A DNA stretch of 64,000 nucleotides, taken from Nordella sp. HKS 07 (lineage in GTDB: Bacteria; Pseudomonadota; Alphaproteobacteria; Rhizobiales; Aestuariivirgaceae). The stretch covers positions 2,374,001 to 2,438,000 of the forward strand of contig NZ_CP049258.1 of the NCBI RefSeq assembly GCF_011046735.1, given 5' to 3'. Position numbers and translations under genes: made by a program. The notes under the pieces are model-generated. The model did no database searches. It was not told the origin of the DNA and was given only the letters and a program-made list of their open reading frames with translations. This document shows, in pieces, positions 1-10,214 of this stretch. Position 1 is the stretch's first letter. Each line of letters begins with the position of its first letter.

Positions 1-35
1 ATGGTCGTGCCGTGCCACTGCTGGGGATCGCTCAT
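1..35 (-). CDS. hslV: ATP-dependent protease subunit HslV (N-terminal fragment)
   Basis: Only the first eleven codons are inside the window, on the minus strand. They read MSDPQQWHGTT, which matches the start of HslV, where the catalytic N-terminal threonine follows a short propeptide ending WHGTT. A Shine-Dalgarno-like AAGGA lies about six bases upstream of the ATG. HslV is the peptidase of the HslUV protease. In many Rhizobiales hslVU stands divergent to hisB, as seen here, which supports the call. The fragment is too short for any other check. Confidence 0.75.
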   Translation of the reverse strand, partial: MSDPQQWHGTT

Positions 36-61
36 GGAAGTCCTTTTCGTCGCCAAACCTA

Positions 62-172
62 GCGCGTGATTAGGAAAAGTGGGTACCGGTTTTCCGTCCG
101 ATCGCGCGCCAAACATAAGATTCCGATCACGTTTATCAATTCAGGTCGGTACGATCTGAATTGATCGTGATC
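62..172. repeat. Composite nested-hairpin repeat, family 1, copy 1
   Basis: Two stem-loops lie between hslV and hisB. The first (62-109) has outer arms GCGCGTGAT / ATCGCGCGC around an inner GGAAAA...TTTTCC stem with the core GTGGGTACCGG. The second (124-172) pairs GATCACG with CGTGATC and continues inward. The same two-part layout recurs at 37761-37870 and 58008-58118 with changed but still pairing arms. It resembles the RIME class of rhizobial intergenic repeats, but I could not align it to a reference. Confidence 0.8.
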
Positions 173-329
173 CAGGGCCGGGCGGGGCCCGGCTGGCCGT
201 CATGTAGGCCTTGATAACCGAGAAGAAAAGCCTTGCGCCTGACGGCCAAGTTAACTCGGCGGCAGTGAAAGGGTGGTGCTGGCTTGCTGCACCTGCTAAG
301 AGACCGCCGCAACAAAGGGTTAGAGGGCC

Positions 330-923
330 ATGCGCAAGGCCAGCATCGAACGCAAGACCACCGAAACCGAGATCGCCGCGAGCGTCGTGCTCGATGGCAC
401 CGGCGCCTATGACGTCAAGACCGGCGTCGGCTTCCTCGATCACATGTTGGAGCAGTTGGCCCGCCATTCGCTGATCGACATCAAGCTTCGCGCCAAAGGC
501 GATCTCCATATCGATTTCCACCACACGACGGAGGATTCCGGCATCGCGCTGGGCCAGGCGGTGGCCAAGGCGCTCGGCGACCGCAAGGGCATCCGCCGCT
601 ATGCGAGCCTGCATCTGCCGATGGACGAGGCGATGACGCGCGCCGCCATCGACGTGTCGGGCCGGCCCTTCCTTGTCTGGAAGGTCGATTTCTCGCGACC
701 GAAGATCGGCGATTTCGACACCGAGCTGGTGCGCGAGTGGTTCCAGGCCTTCGCCATGAATGCCGGCATCACGCTGCATGTCGAAACGCTCTATGGCGAC
801 AACAATCATCACATCGCCGAAAGCTGCTTCAAGGCGCTGGCGCGCTGCCTTCGCGAGGCGATCGAGATCGATCCGCGCCAGAAGGACCGCATTCCTTCGA
901 CCAAGGGGTCGCTGAGCAAATAA
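330..923 (+). CDS. hisB: Imidazoleglycerol-phosphate dehydratase
   Basis: This 197-aa protein removes water from imidazole-glycerol phosphate to form imidazole-acetol phosphate, the sixth step of histidine synthesis. The metal-binding repeats are visible as HHTTED at residues 64-69 and a second GDNNHHIAE near residue 160. The length is that of the monofunctional enzyme, without the phosphatase domain fused in enterobacteria. It opens a his operon: its TAA overlaps the ATG of the next gene (TAATG). The start was chosen because the family's conserved N-terminal region begins directly after it. Confidence 0.97.
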   Translation: MRKASIERKTTETEIAASVVLDGTGAYDVKTGVGFLDHMLEQLARHSLIDIKLRAKGDLHIDFHHTTEDSGIALGQAVAKALGDRKGIRRYASLHLPMDEAMTRAAIDVSGRPFLVWKVDFSRPKIGDFDTELVREWFQAFAMNAGITLHVETLYGDNNHHIAESCFKALARCLREAIEIDPRQKDRIPSTKGSLSK

Positions 924-1399
924 TGGCCTGGTGGACCGCCCATAACAAACAGGGCCGCGGCGCCGACGACGTCGTCTTCGTGCGCGAGGGTTTCAGCTGG
1001 TGGGCCCTGCTCTTCCCGCTGCTCTGGCTCGCGGCCAAGGGCATGTGGATCGTCCTCGTCATCGCCGTCTCGGCGCAGCTGCTGATTTGGGCCGTCGCCG
1101 AAGCCTTGGGTTTCGGCGATGCGGTGCGGCTCATTTCCGGCCTCGCCATCAATCTCATTCTGGGCTTCCAGGGTAACGACCTGCTGCGCTGGACCTATGC
1201 ACGGCGCGGCTACGACGAAGTAGGCTTGGTCCAGGGCGATGATCTCGAGGAAGCGGAATACCGCTTCTTCAGCGAAGGTGGTGTGCCGCTCCCCGCCGCC
1301 GAGCCGCCGGCGTCCGACACACCGGCGCTCCCCGGCCTGTCGCGCAACTGGAAATCGTCCGAGCCCGATTTCATCTTTCCGGGATTCAGCCGGACATGA
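923..1399 (+). CDS. DUF2628 membrane protein
   Basis: A 158-aa protein whose start overlaps the hisB stop and whose stop overlaps the hisH start, so it is translationally coupled into the his operon. Residues about 27-60 are hydrophobic and form one or two membrane segments ([19 protein letters not shown] and what follows), with another hydrophobic stretch near 65-80. The tail is acidic and proline-rich. The layout (an early [10 protein letters not shown] motif, then membrane segments) fits DUF2628, which is often found between hisB and hisH in Rhizobiales. No enzymatic role in histidine synthesis is known; the function is unknown. Confidence 0.85.
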   Translation: MAWWTAHNKQGRGADDVVFVREGFSWWALLFPLLWLAAKGMWIVLVIAVSAQLLIWAVAEALGFGDAVRLISGLAINLILGFQGNDLLRWTYARRGYDEVGLVQGDDLEEAEYRFFSEGGVPLPAAEPPASDTPALPGLSRNWKSSEPDFIFPGFSRT

Positions 1400-2046
1400 G
1401 CCTCGTCGCCATCATCGATTACGGCTCCGGCAATCTCCATTCCGCGGCCAAGGCTTTCGAGCGTGCCGCCCGCGATGACGGCTCCTCCGCCCGGATCGCC
1501 GTGACATCGGACCCGCAAGAGGTACGCCGGGCCGAGCGTATTGTGCTGCCGGGGGTGGGCGCCTTCCGCGATTGCCATGACGGCCTCAAAGCCGTTCCCG
1601 GCATGTGGGAGACGCTCGCCGACGAGGTTCGCCGCGGCAAGCCCTTCCTCGGCATCTGCGTCGGCATGCAATTGATGGCCGATCGTGGCCTCGAGCATGT
1701 CGAGACACAGGGCTTCGGCTGGATCAGGGGCGATGTGAAAGTGATCGAGCCGCGAGATCCCACCCTCAAGATCCCGCATATGGGCTGGAACACGCTGGAC
1801 CCGGCCAGGCCTCATCAGCTGTTCGACGGTATCGCTCTCGGGGCTGCCGGACTTCATGCCTATTTCGTCCATTCCTATCATCTGGCGCCGAGCGACGGCG
1901 CGGCGCTGATTGCCACCGCCGATTATGGCGGGCCTGTAACCGCCTTCGTCGCCCGCGACAATATCGCCGGCAGCCAGTTCCATCCCGAGAAGAGCCAGGC
2001 GCTGGGTCTGGCGCTCATCGCCAATTTCCTGAGATGGCGCCCATGA
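1396..2046 (+). CDS. hisH: Imidazole glycerol phosphate synthase, glutaminase subunit
   Basis: This 216-aa class I glutamine amidotransferase supplies ammonia to HisF. The nucleophile Cys88 sits in GICVGMQ, and the His-Glu pair of the triad is in the GSQFHPEKS motif near residue 196. The start lies in an ATGA overlap with the DUF2628 gene, and the end overlaps hisA in the same way, so hisH, hisA and hisF form a coupled run. Length and motif order are normal for the family. Confidence 0.97.
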   Translation: MSLVAIIDYGSGNLHSAAKAFERAARDDGSSARIAVTSDPQEVRRAERIVLPGVGAFRDCHDGLKAVPGMWETLADEVRRGKPFLGICVGMQLMADRGLEHVETQGFGWIRGDVKVIEPRDPTLKIPHMGWNTLDPARPHQLFDGIALGAAGLHAYFVHSYHLAPSDGAALIATADYGGPVTAFVARDNIAGSQFHPEKSQALGLALIANFLRWRP

Positions 2047-2773
2047 TCCTGTTTCCCGCCATCGATCTGAAAGCCGGCCAGTGCGTGCGCCTCAAGCTCG
2101 GCGACATGGCCGAGGCCACCGTCTTCAATGACGACCCGGCCGCCCAGGCGCGCGATTTCGCGGCGCAGGGCTTCCGCTGGCTTCATCTCGTCGATCTCGA
2201 CGGCGCCTTTGCCGGCAAGCCGGTGAATGCGCCTGCCGTCGAGGCGATCCTCCGCGCCATCGACATCCCGGTGCAACTGGGCGGCGGCATCCGTGACCTG
2301 GGCCAGATCGAGACCTGGCTGGCGCGCGGCATCCGCCGGGTCATCCTCGGCACCGTGGCGCTGCGCGATCCCGATCTGGTGAAGGAGGCCTGCCGCCGCT
2401 TTCCCGGCCGCATCGCCGTCGGCATCGACGCCAAGGGTGGCAAGGTGGCGGTCGAAGGCTGGGCCGAGACATCGGAGCTTACCGCGATCGAACTGGCGCG
2501 CCGCTTCGCCGATGCCGGGGTTGCGGCGATCATCTTCACCGACGTTGACCGCGACGGCGTGCTGAAGGGCCTTAATATCGAGGCGACACTGGCACTCGCC
2601 AAGGCTGTGGCTATTCCGGTCATCGCGTCGGGCGGGCTGGCTTCGCTCGCCGACATCAGGCGCCTGCTCGAGCCCGATTGCGCCATCCTCGAAGGCGCCA
2701 TATCGGGTCGCGCGCTTTATGACGGCCGCCTCGATGCGCGCGAGGCCCTGAAGCTCATTGCCGAGGCCGCGTG

Positions 2774-2774
<1 letters not shown>
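2043..2774 (+). CDS. hisA: ProFAR isomerase HisA
   Basis: The 243-aa (beta/alpha)8-barrel isomerase converts ProFAR to PRFAR. The first catalytic aspartate is Asp8 in [11 protein letters not shown], and the second is in the FTDVDRDG loop of the second half-barrel. Phosphate-binding loops GGGIRD and ASGGL are present. I take the ATG at 2043, which overlaps the hisH stop; the same frame is open further upstream, but that part is inside hisH and lacks family sequence. Confidence 0.97.
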
Positions 2775-3533
<759 letters not shown>

Positions 3534-3535
<2 letters not shown>

Positions 3536-3650
3536 GCAAATCCGCCAAAGTTGCAGACTTTGGCGCCAACGATTTGCGCCAACATATTGAATTGGCGCGA
3601 ATCCTCGGCGAAGCAAAACCGCTTCGCCGGGAAGCGCGCGAGATGTTAAG
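3534..3650. repeat. Nested-hairpin repeat, family 2, between hisF and hisE
   Basis: The first hairpin has outer arms GAGCAAATC / GATTTGCGC and an inner stem CGCCAAAGT / ACTTTGGCG. It is followed by the linker CCAACATATTGA and a second hairpin CGGCGAAGC / GCTTCGCCG. The same order, in reverse orientation and with different but pairing stems, is at 8360-8476. The element fills most of the 136-base gap between hisF and hisE, which the rest of the operon lacks. Confidence 0.8.
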
Positions 3651-3671
3651 AATGCAGGAAGGGGCAGGAAC

Positions 3672-4013
3672 ATGACAGACACATTACGCCACCGGCTGGA
3701 CGTCCTCGCCGAGCTCGCCGACACGGTGACCGCTCGCAAGGGTGCTTCGCCCGAAATCTCCTACACCGCCAAGCTCCTATCCCAGGGCATCGAGAAATGC
3801 GCCAAGAAGGTGGGTGAGGAGGCGATCGAGGCCGCACTCGCCGCGGTCAAAGGCGACCGTGACCATCTCAAGCTCGAGGCCGCGGATCTATTTTATCATT
3901 TGGTCGTGCTGCTCGAAGTGTCGGGCCTGCCTTTGTCGGACGTGATGGGCGAGCTCGAGAAGCGCGTCGGAACATCCGGAATCGCCGAGAAGGCCGGCCG
4001 CAAGCAGGTGTGA
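3672..4013 (+). CDS. hisE: Phosphoribosyl-ATP pyrophosphatase
   Basis: This 113-aa all-alpha MazG-like enzyme hydrolyses phosphoribosyl-ATP to phosphoribosyl-AMP, the second step of histidine synthesis. The acidic metal-binding helices are visible as [10 protein letters not shown] and [13 protein letters not shown]. It is the stand-alone form, not fused to HisI. It follows hisF after a repeat-filled gap and overlaps or abuts coaA. An AGGAA about ten bases upstream of the ATG can serve as ribosome-binding site. Confidence 0.96.
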   Translation: MTDTLRHRLDVLAELADTVTARKGASPEISYTAKLLSQGIEKCAKKVGEEAIEAALAAVKGDRDHLKLEAADLFYHLVVLLEVSGLPLSDVMGELEKRVGTSGIAEKAGRKQV

Positions 4014-4018
4014 ATTAC

Positions 4019-4969
4019 ATGGATTCGCTGCGCGACGAGATTTCGCCCTACCGCCATTTCGAGCGCAACGCCTGGGCGAAATTGCGCGCCGACACGCCGA
4101 TGACGCTCGACCAGGCCGATATCGACGAATTGCGCGGCCTCAATGACCGGATCGATCTGGCCGAAGTCGTGGCGATCTATCTGCCGCTGTCGCGCCTGCT
4201 CAATCTCTATGTCGCCGCCACTCAGGAGCTGTTCCGCGCTACCGGCAAGTTTCTGCACGCCGAAGGCACCAAGGTGCCCTATGTCATCGGCATGGCCGGT
4301 AGTGTCGCGGTCGGCAAGAGCACCACGGCGCGTATCCTGCAGCGACTCCTGGCGCGCTGGCCCAATCATCCCAAGGTCGATCTCGTCACCACCGACGGCT
4401 TCCTCCTGCCCAATGAGATCCTCGAGCGCGAGGGCATCATGAATCGCAAGGGCTTTCCGGAAAGCTACGACCTGCCGACATTGTTGCGCTTCCTCTCCGA
4501 CATCAAGGCCGGCCGGCGCAATGTGACCGCCCCCGTCTATTCGCATCTGACCTACAATGTCATGCCCGACAAGCGCGTGACCGTCGATCAGCCGGACATA
4601 TTGATCGTCGAGGGCCTGAATGTGTTGCAGACGGGCCGGCCGCCGCGTGACGGCAAGATCATTCCTTTCATTTCCGACTTCTTCGACTTCTCGATCTATC
4701 TCGATGCGGCCGAGGACGTCATTCACGACTGGTATGTGGCACGCTTCTTCTCACTTCGCGACACCGCCTTCCGCGATCCCAAATCTTACTTTCATCGCTA
4801 TGCCTCGCTCACCGACAAGGAAGCGCGTGCCACCGCCAACCGCATCTGGGAGACGATCAATCTCGTCAATCTGCGCGAGAATGTCGTGCCGACGCGCCAG
4901 CGCGCCGATCTTATTCTGCGCAAGGGCGCCGATCACATCATCCACAGCGTGTGGCTCAGGAAGCTGTAG
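4019..4969 (+). CDS. coaA: Pantothenate kinase, type I
   Basis: CoaA phosphorylates pantothenate, the committed step of coenzyme A synthesis. The P-loop GSVAVGKS is at about residues 94-101, followed by TTDGFLLPN and the GFPESYD motif; the length (316 aa) and motif order match the bacterial type I enzyme. I prefer the ATG at 4019, which has AGGTG eight bases upstream. A GTG at 4010 overlapping the hisE stop is the alternative. Linkage of coaA to hisE is common in Rhizobiales. Confidence 0.95.
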   Translation: MDSLRDEISPYRHFERNAWAKLRADTPMTLDQADIDELRGLNDRIDLAEVVAIYLPLSRLLNLYVAATQELFRATGKFLHAEGTKVPYVIGMAGSVAVGKSTTARILQRLLARWPNHPKVDLVTTDGFLLPNEILEREGIMNRKGFPESYDLPTLLRFLSDIKAGRRNVTAPVYSHLTYNVMPDKRVTVDQPDILIVEGLNVLQTGRPPRDGKIIPFISDFFDFSIYLDAAEDVIHDWYVARFFSLRDTAFRDPKSYFHRYASLTDKEARATANRIWETINLVNLRENVVPTRQRADLILRKGADHIIHSVWLRKL

Positions 4970-4974
4970 TGACT

Positions 4975-5006
4975 TTCCCCTTCTCCCGCGCGCGGGAGAG
5001 GGGGAA
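4975..5006. repeat. Inverted repeat downstream of coaA
   Basis: A near-perfect 16-bp stem (TTCCCCTTCTCCCGCG with CGCGGGAGAGGGGGAA) starts just after the coaA stop. It could end coaA transcription, but no T-run follows, so it is better read as a dispersed palindromic repeat. Confidence 0.6.
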
Positions 5007-5124
5007 TGCCGGTGAGAGCTGGAAAATCTATTCCCTTCGTTGTGACAATCCGCACAGCCAGGCGTCCGAGAGACTTTTAAGTCTCTTCCCCGAAGCGAAT
5101 GCACCTGCGCATGGGGAATTCGAC

Positions 5125-5754
5125 ATGGATTGGCAGACCTTGGGCGCTTTCCTGGTGGCTACGACCATCATCCTGGCGACGCCAGGGCCTTGCATGGCCA
5201 TCGTCGTCGGCAACACATTGCGCGGCGGCCAGGCGGTAGGTGTGCGCACCGTCCTCGGCGTCGGGCTCGGCGAGACGGCGCTGGTCGGCCTGCTGGGCTT
5301 GTCCTTTCTGTTGTCGAGCCAGTTCTTCGGCGGCATTTTCCCTTGGTTCTCACTGGCAAGCGCCGGCTATCTCGCCTGGCTGGCGGCCAGCACGGTGCTG
5401 ATCGCGACCGAGCCTGCCGGTATAAAGACGCGCAATCTGTCGTCGCGGCCTTTCTTCGATGGGCTCGCGGTCACCGTCAGCAATCCCACGTCGCTGCTTT
5501 TCTATTCGGCGTTCTTTCTGCCTATCGTGCAGCAAAGCCATTCTTTGGTGACGCAGCTCGGCGTCCTCGCCGCGCTTTATGTTCTGCTCAGCCTCGCTTT
5601 CGACCTGGCCTGCGTGCTATTCGTCGCCAGGCTCGCGGCGATGCGTCTTCAGAGTGCCCGCTTCGCCCGCATCGCGAAATGGTGCAGCGCCGCCGTCTAT
5701 GTGGGGACGAGCTGGCTTGCCGTCACCTCATTCCTGCAGGCGACGATGCCCTGA
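5125..5754 (+). CDS. LysE/RhtB family amino-acid exporter
   Basis: A 209-aa integral membrane protein. The N-terminal ATPGPCMAIVVGNTLRGG motif is the signature of the LysE/RhtB translocator fold, and about six hydrophobic segments follow. Members export amino acids such as lysine, arginine, homoserine or threonine; the substrate here cannot be told. The ATG at 5125 (MDWQTLGAF) was chosen because the upstream in-frame extension is a repeat and non-family sequence. It is convergent with the flavoprotein gene that follows. Confidence 0.88.
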   Translation: MDWQTLGAFLVATTIILATPGPCMAIVVGNTLRGGQAVGVRTVLGVGLGETALVGLLGLSFLLSSQFFGGIFPWFSLASAGYLAWLAASTVLIATEPAGIKTRNLSSRPFFDGLAVTVSNPTSLLFYSAFFLPIVQQSHSLVTQLGVLAALYVLLSLAFDLACVLFVARLAAMRLQSARFARIAKWCSAAVYVGTSWLAVTSFLQATMP

Positions 5755-5773
5755 CCCGCCAACGGGCGCAGGC

Positions 5774-8335
5774 TCAACTCCTGGGTTTCAGGTTTTCCGG
5801 GTCGTAGAGCGGCTTGTAGCCGACGCCGGCCACCTCGACCGGATAGGTCTCGGCAAAATACTCGACATTCAGCTGCCGGCCTTCCTGGCAATAGGCCCAA
5901 GGCAGGTAGGCGAGCGCGATGTTCTTGCCGATGGTCGGGCCATAGGCGATGGAGGTCGTGTAGGAGCGACGGCCTAGCTCATCGACCAGCACGTCGCCCG
6001 TTTCCGGATCCATGACCGGCAGATTGCCCACGGGATAGCGCGCAACGCCTTGTCTGTCGGTGTTCTCCATCATCACCAGCGTGCAGAGCATGGCCGGTTG
6101 ATGCGCGCGCGCTTTGTATTCCAGATGCTTCGCCTTGCCGCGGAAGTCCGCTTCCTTCACCTTCGGACGAGCAAGGTCGGCCTCGATGAGATTGTACTGG
6201 GTAAGGAGGTCCGCATTCTGCAGGCGCAGGCTCTTCTCCATCCGCCGCGAATTCGCATAGGTCTCGACGCCAAAGGCCATGACACCCGTTGCGCGCAACG
6301 CGTCCCAGACGGCGAGCCCGTCCTCATATTTCATATGCAGTTCCCAGCCCTGCTCGCCGACATAGGATATGCGGAAGGCGGTGACCGGCATGCCACCGAT
6401 CTCGATCTGTCTGATCGCGGCGAAGGGGAAGTTTTCCGGGTCGAGGCCGGCCGGATCGGCAACGGCCTTCTTCAGCGTCGCGCGGGCATTCGGACCCCAG
6501 ATGCCGATGGTGACATATTTCTCTGAGACATCGGTGATCGTGACGTCCAGGCCGCGATCCTCGGCGATCCGGCGCATATAATGGAAATCGCGCGGACCTG
6601 CATCGGCGCCGTTCACCAGACGGCAGCGGTCGGCCAGGCGGAAGACGGTGAAGTCGGCGCGCACCATGCCCTCGTCATCGAGGAAGTGAGTATAGATACC
6701 CTTGCCGATATTGCCGTCTCCGCCGATTTTGGCGGCGCAGAGCCATTCGAGAAGCTCGACATGGTCCGGCCCTTCGATGTCGACCATGTGGAAATGCGAG
6801 AGATTGACGATGCCGCAATCGTCGCTCATCGCGAGATGCTCGGCGTTGGAGACGCGCCAGAAGTGGCGGCTGTCCCACTCGTTCTCGCGGTGAGGCACGC
6901 GGTTGCCGTATTTTTTCAGGAGGTGCTCGTTGGCGGCATAGCCATGCGCGCGCTCCCAGCCGCCGAGCTCCATGAAATAGCCGCCAAGCTCCTTCTCGCG
7001 CTCGTAGAATGGCGAGCGCTTGATGTTGCGGCCCGTCGCATAGGGCTCGCGGGTATGCACGGCCGGATAATAGATCTTCTGGGCGGCTTCGCGGGTGCGG
7101 CCCTCGATGAATTTTTCCTCGAGCTGGTGCGGATAGAAACGGGCGTAGTCAATTGAAGCGTGATCGATCCCGGTGCGGCCATCCGTCATCCAGTCGGCGA
7201 TCAGCTTGCCGTAGCCCGGGCCGTCCTTGACCCAGATGGCGACGCAATACCATAAGCCGCGCACCTTCTGGCTCTCGCCGCAGGACGGCCCGCCGGCGGC
7301 CGACACCTGCAGAAGGCCGTTGAAGGAATGGCTTTCATTGTAGCCGAGCTCACCGAGGATGGGGGTGAGCTCCATGGCGCGCTCGAGCGGTTCGAGGATC
7401 TGTTCCATGTCGAGATCGCGCTGCGAGGGTGACAGGCGCGCCTCGTGTTTTTCGAGAATGTCACGTGGATGGCAGAGGCGCGGATTGGTCTGTTCGTAAT
7501 ATCCCCATTCGATCTGGCCGCCTTCGGCGGTCTTGGGGTCGCCGGTGTCGCGCATATAGGCGGAGTTGCCCTGGTCGCGCAGCAGCGGGTAGCCGATTTC
7601 CTTGCCGGTGCCCTCGAACTGGTTGAAGGGGCCGAAGAAGGACAGCGGATGATCGACCGGCATCACCGGCAGATCCTCGCCGGCCATCGCGGCGATCAGG
7701 CGCCCCCAGATCCCGGCGCAGACGACGACATGGTCGGCCAAAATCGTGCCGCGATGGGTGACGACGCCCTTGATGCGGCCCTTCTCGATGACGAGCGCGG
7801 TCGCCGGCGTATTGCCGAAGACCTTCAGCTTGCCGGATTTTTCACCCGCGTCGATCAGCTTTCCGGCAACCGTCTGCGAGCGCGGAATGACGAGGCCGGC
7901 GTCGGGATCGAACATGCCGCCCATCACCTGATCTTCCTCGATCAGCGGAAACAGTTTCTTGATTTCGGCGGGCGAGACATAGTGTGCGCTGGTGCCGAAC
8001 GCCTTGGCCGAGGAGAGCTTGCGCTTGATTTCCTCCATCCAGATGTCGTGGCCGGTACGCGCGACTTCCAGACCACCGATACGGGCGTAGTGTCCCATCT
8101 TTTCATAGAAGTCGATGGAGTACTGCGTCGTCCAGACCGAAAGATAATCGTGGCTCGTCGTGTAGCAGAAGTCCGAGGCATGTGCTGTCGAGCCGATATC
8201 GGTGGGTACGCCGGACTTGTCGATGCCGACAATGTCGTCCCAGCCGCGCTCGATCAGGTGATGGGCGACCGAGGCTCCAACGATGCCGCCTAACCCTATG
8301 ATGACAACTTTCGCCTTTTCGGGGAACGCCGACAT
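5774..8335 (-). CDS. FAD-dependent sarcosine/dimethylglycine dehydrogenase-like protein with GcvT domain
   Basis: A large 853-aa protein with two parts. Residues about 8-400 are a DAO-type flavin oxidoreductase, with the dinucleotide-binding motif VVIIGLGGIVGASVAHHL at 10-27. Residues about 440-853 are an aminomethyltransferase (GCV_T) module that normally passes the one-carbon unit to tetrahydrofolate. This is the layout of dimethylglycine and sarcosine dehydrogenases, which demethylate N-methylglycines. His52 in GSTAHAS falls where related enzymes have the GSTWH motif carrying covalent FAD, so covalent flavin is possible but unproved. It stands alone, without other betaine-catabolic genes nearby, so the exact substrate is open. 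Confidence 0.85.
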   Translation of the reverse strand: MSAFPEKAKVVIIGLGGIVGASVAHHLIERGWDDIVGIDKSGVPTDIGSTAHASDFCYTTSHDYLSVWTTQYSIDFYEKMGHYARIGGLEVARTGHDIWMEEIKRKLSSAKAFGTSAHYVSPAEIKKLFPLIEEDQVMGGMFDPDAGLVIPRSQTVAGKLIDAGEKSGKLKVFGNTPATALVIEKGRIKGVVTHRGTILADHVVVCAGIWGRLIAAMAGEDLPVMPVDHPLSFFGPFNQFEGTGKEIGYPLLRDQGNSAYMRDTGDPKTAEGGQIEWGYYEQTNPRLCHPRDILEKHEARLSPSQRDLDMEQILEPLERAMELTPILGELGYNESHSFNGLLQVSAAGGPSCGESQKVRGLWYCVAIWVKDGPGYGKLIADWMTDGRTGIDHASIDYARFYPHQLEEKFIEGRTREAAQKIYYPAVHTREPYATGRNIKRSPFYEREKELGGYFMELGGWERAHGYAANEHLLKKYGNRVPHRENEWDSRHFWRVSNAEHLAMSDDCGIVNLSHFHMVDIEGPDHVELLEWLCAAKIGGDGNIGKGIYTHFLDDEGMVRADFTVFRLADRCRLVNGADAGPRDFHYMRRIAEDRGLDVTITDVSEKYVTIGIWGPNARATLKKAVADPAGLDPENFPFAAIRQIEIGGMPVTAFRISYVGEQGWELHMKYEDGLAVWDALRATGVMAFGVETYANSRRMEKSLRLQNADLLTQYNLIEADLARPKVKEADFRGKAKHLEYKARAHQPAMLCTLVMMENTDRQGVARYPVGNLPVMDPETGDVLVDELGRRSYTTSIAYGPTIGKNIALAYLPWAYCQEGRQLNVEYFAETYPVEVAGVGYKPLYDPENLKPRS

Positions 8336-8359
8336 GATGACTCCTCGATATCCCTTCGA

Positions 8360-8476
8360 TCTAGAGCGTATCCCGGCGACGTGGAATCACGTCGCCGAAA
8401 AGGATCCGCACCAGATCAATATGTTGGAGCAAATCCTCATCGCCAAAGTCTCCAACTTTGGCGGGATTTGCTCTAA
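8360..8476. repeat. Nested-hairpin repeat, family 2, reverse copy
   Basis: The first hairpin is GGCGACGTG-GAAT-CACGTCGCC. A linker with ATCAATATGTTGG follows, then a nested hairpin with outer arms GAGCAAATCC (8427-8436) / GGATTTGCTC (8464-8473) and inner arms CGCCAAAGT / ACTTTGGCG. It is the reverse-orientation counterpart of 3534-3650. It lies between two minus-strand genes. Confidence 0.82.
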
Positions 8477-8549
8477 TTGGGGCACATTAGTGAGCTCTGT
8501 TCAACGGTCGTGAGATGGAACGACCAGGGGCGCGCCGATTCCGACACCT

Positions 8550-10064
8550 TCACCCGGCCAGCAGTTGCGCAAAGATCGGCCCGGGGTCGTCGACCTCGAG
8601 CAGCTTCCGGCCTGAAATCACCCAGATCCGCGTCGCCACGGCGCGCACGAAGGCCCGGTCGTGGCTGACCAGAAGGCAGGCGGCGCCATGCTCGATCAAC
8701 TCGCCTTCCAGCATGTCCTGCCCCTCGATATCGAGGTGGTTCGTCGGCTCGTCCAGCAGGTAGAAATTGGGTTGCGCCAGCCGCAGGAGCAGCATCGCCA
8801 GCCGCGCCCGCTGGCCGCCGGAAAGCCTGGCGAGCGGTGCTGACTGCGCGTCGATGCTGATCCCCGTTCCGGCGAGTTGCGACCTCGCCTGATGGTCGGT
8901 CAGGTCGCTGGACCGCTTCACCGCATCCCAAGGTGTGCGAAACGCATCGAGTTGCGACAGTGCCTGATCGGAATTGCCGAGCTGGAGGCTCGCAGCACCC
9001 CTTATATGCGGATCCTCCCTGGCAAGAGCCGCGCGCAGTCTGTCGACCAGTCGGGTTTTGCCCGTCCCGTTGGCGCCGAGCAAAGCGATCCGATCGCCAT
9101 TTTCGATCCACAGCTTCCCGGTGCGGAACAGGACCCGCCCGTCCGGCGTCGTGATTGCCGTATCATTTATTGTCACAAGCGCCTTGGCATGGGTGCCGCT
9201 GTTGGTCAGGCGGATCGCCCCGGCCGAGCGGTCCTGATGCGCCGGCCGCGCTTGTTCCTCCAGCCTGTCGGCCCGCTCCGAAAGCTGCTTGGTCTTTACG
9301 ACCAGGAGGTCGGAGCCCGAATTGATGCCAATGTTCTTGAGCTTTGCCGCTTGCTGCCTGAGCGCCCTGACCTTGCGCATGTCGTTTTCATACCGGCGAT
9401 CGCGCGCCGCGTCGCGCTCTTCCAGTGCCTGGAGGGCGCGGGAATAGGGCAGGGAGAAATCTTCACTGTCCTCCGGGCGCAGAAACAGGGTGCGGTTGGT
9501 TATATCATCGAGAAAGGCGCGATCATGGCTCGCGGCGATCACCGCGCAGTCGCGCGGCAAGGCGAAAAGAAACCGCTCCAAGACACCGATCCGGCCAATA
9601 TCGAGATGGTTGGTCGGCTCGTCCAGGAGAAGCAGATCGGGTTCGACCACGGCCGCCCTTGCGAGAAGCATGGTCCGCTGCCAGCCGCCGGACAGGCTGC
9701 CAACAATTAGACGCCTTATGGCCTCGTCCACCTCGAGATCATCGAGCAGAATATCGATCCGCCAGCTCTCTGTTTCGGCGACTTCCGGGGCGAGCGCGTC
9801 GCGCACAGTGTCATGGAGGCTCAAGGATAAGAGGCGTTCGGGCACGTCCTGCGATGCGAAGGCGATGACCAGGCCGCGCATGCATGTCACGGCTCCTGTC
9901 GTAGCTTCTTCCTCGCCCGCCACGATGCGAAGCAGCGAGGATTTGCCGCGCCCGTTTGCCGCGACGAGGCCGAGGCGGTCGCCTTTTGCGACGGAGAAAT
10001 TGAGCCCGCTGAAAAGGGACTCGCGACGGATCAGAGAAAGGTCTTTGGCGGAGATAAGGGACAT
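8550..10064 (-). CDS. ABC-F family ATPase (ribosome-acting)
   Basis: A 504-aa protein with two ATP-binding cassettes and no membrane domain, the mark of ABC-F proteins that act on the ribosome (translation factors or antibiotic protection). Walker A motifs are AANGRGKSS (35-43) and GANGTGKT; signatures are SLSGGWQR and RLSGGQRAR; both Walker B motifs read LLDEPTNHLD. A charged linker (roughly 200-290) joins the cassettes, and no long C-terminal extension is present. The subfamily cannot be fixed by eye. Its leader contains a short ORF and an RBS-masking hairpin, described separately, which fits the regulation known for resistance-type ABC-F genes. Confidence 0.9.
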   Translation of the reverse strand: MSLISAKDLSLIRRESLFSGLNFSVAKGDRLGLVAANGRGKSSLLRIVAGEEEATTGAVTCMRGLVIAFASQDVPERLLSLSLHDTVRDALAPEVAETESWRIDILLDDLEVDEAIRRLIVGSLSGGWQRTMLLARAAVVEPDLLLLDEPTNHLDIGRIGVLERFLFALPRDCAVIAASHDRAFLDDITNRTLFLRPEDSEDFSLPYSRALQALEERDAARDRRYENDMRKVRALRQQAAKLKNIGINSGSDLLVVKTKQLSERADRLEEQARPAHQDRSAGAIRLTNSGTHAKALVTINDTAITTPDGRVLFRTGKLWIENGDRIALLGANGTGKTRLVDRLRAALAREDPHIRGAASLQLGNSDQALSQLDAFRTPWDAVKRSSDLTDHQARSQLAGTGISIDAQSAPLARLSGGQRARLAMLLLRLAQPNFYLLDEPTNHLDIEGQDMLEGELIEHGAACLLVSHDRAFVRAVATRIWVISGRKLLEVDDPGPIFAQLLAG

Positions 10065-10068
10065 TGCA

Positions 10069-10125
10069 GTCTCATCAAGTCAGGGCGGCACAACCAACTG
10101 TGCCCAAAAAGGCTGACGATGAGAC
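10069..10125 (-). promoter_or_regulatory. Hairpin masking the ABC-F ribosome-binding region
   Basis: In the minus-strand transcript an 8-bp stem GTCTCATC/GATGAGAC (genomic 10118-10125 with 10069-10076) encloses a TCAG/CTGA pairing and an inner GGCACA/TGTGCC hairpin (10087-10104). The 3' arm ends five bases before the ABC-F ATG and contains the only purine-rich stretch (GATGAGA) that could serve as its ribosome-binding site. Nothing Shine-Dalgarno-like is free outside the stem. This suggests translation is off until the stem is opened. Confidence 0.55.
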
Positions 10126-10142
10126 GGCGATGCGTTCCTCGG

Positions 10143-10214
10143 TCAGCCCCGCGAGATCGAGCGCGGGGCGAAGACAGGTCCACGAGTTCTGCAATGGAAG
10201 TGCTGATGTAACAT
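10143..10214 (-). CDS. Putative 23-aa leader peptide upstream of the ABC-F gene
   Basis: A short ORF (starts MLHQHFH, ends SISRG) begins nine bases after a perfect AGGAGG (genomic 10223-10228), one of the best ribosome-binding sites in the window. Its end overlaps a CCCCGCG/CGCGGGG stem (10147-10168). The ABC-F start is 78 bases downstream behind another hairpin. Leader peptides whose stalled translation opens a downstream start are known for antibiotic-responsive ABC-F genes. The sequence features are seen; the attenuation role is inferred. Confidence 0.5.
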   Translation of the reverse strand: MLHQHFHCRTRGPVFAPRSISRG

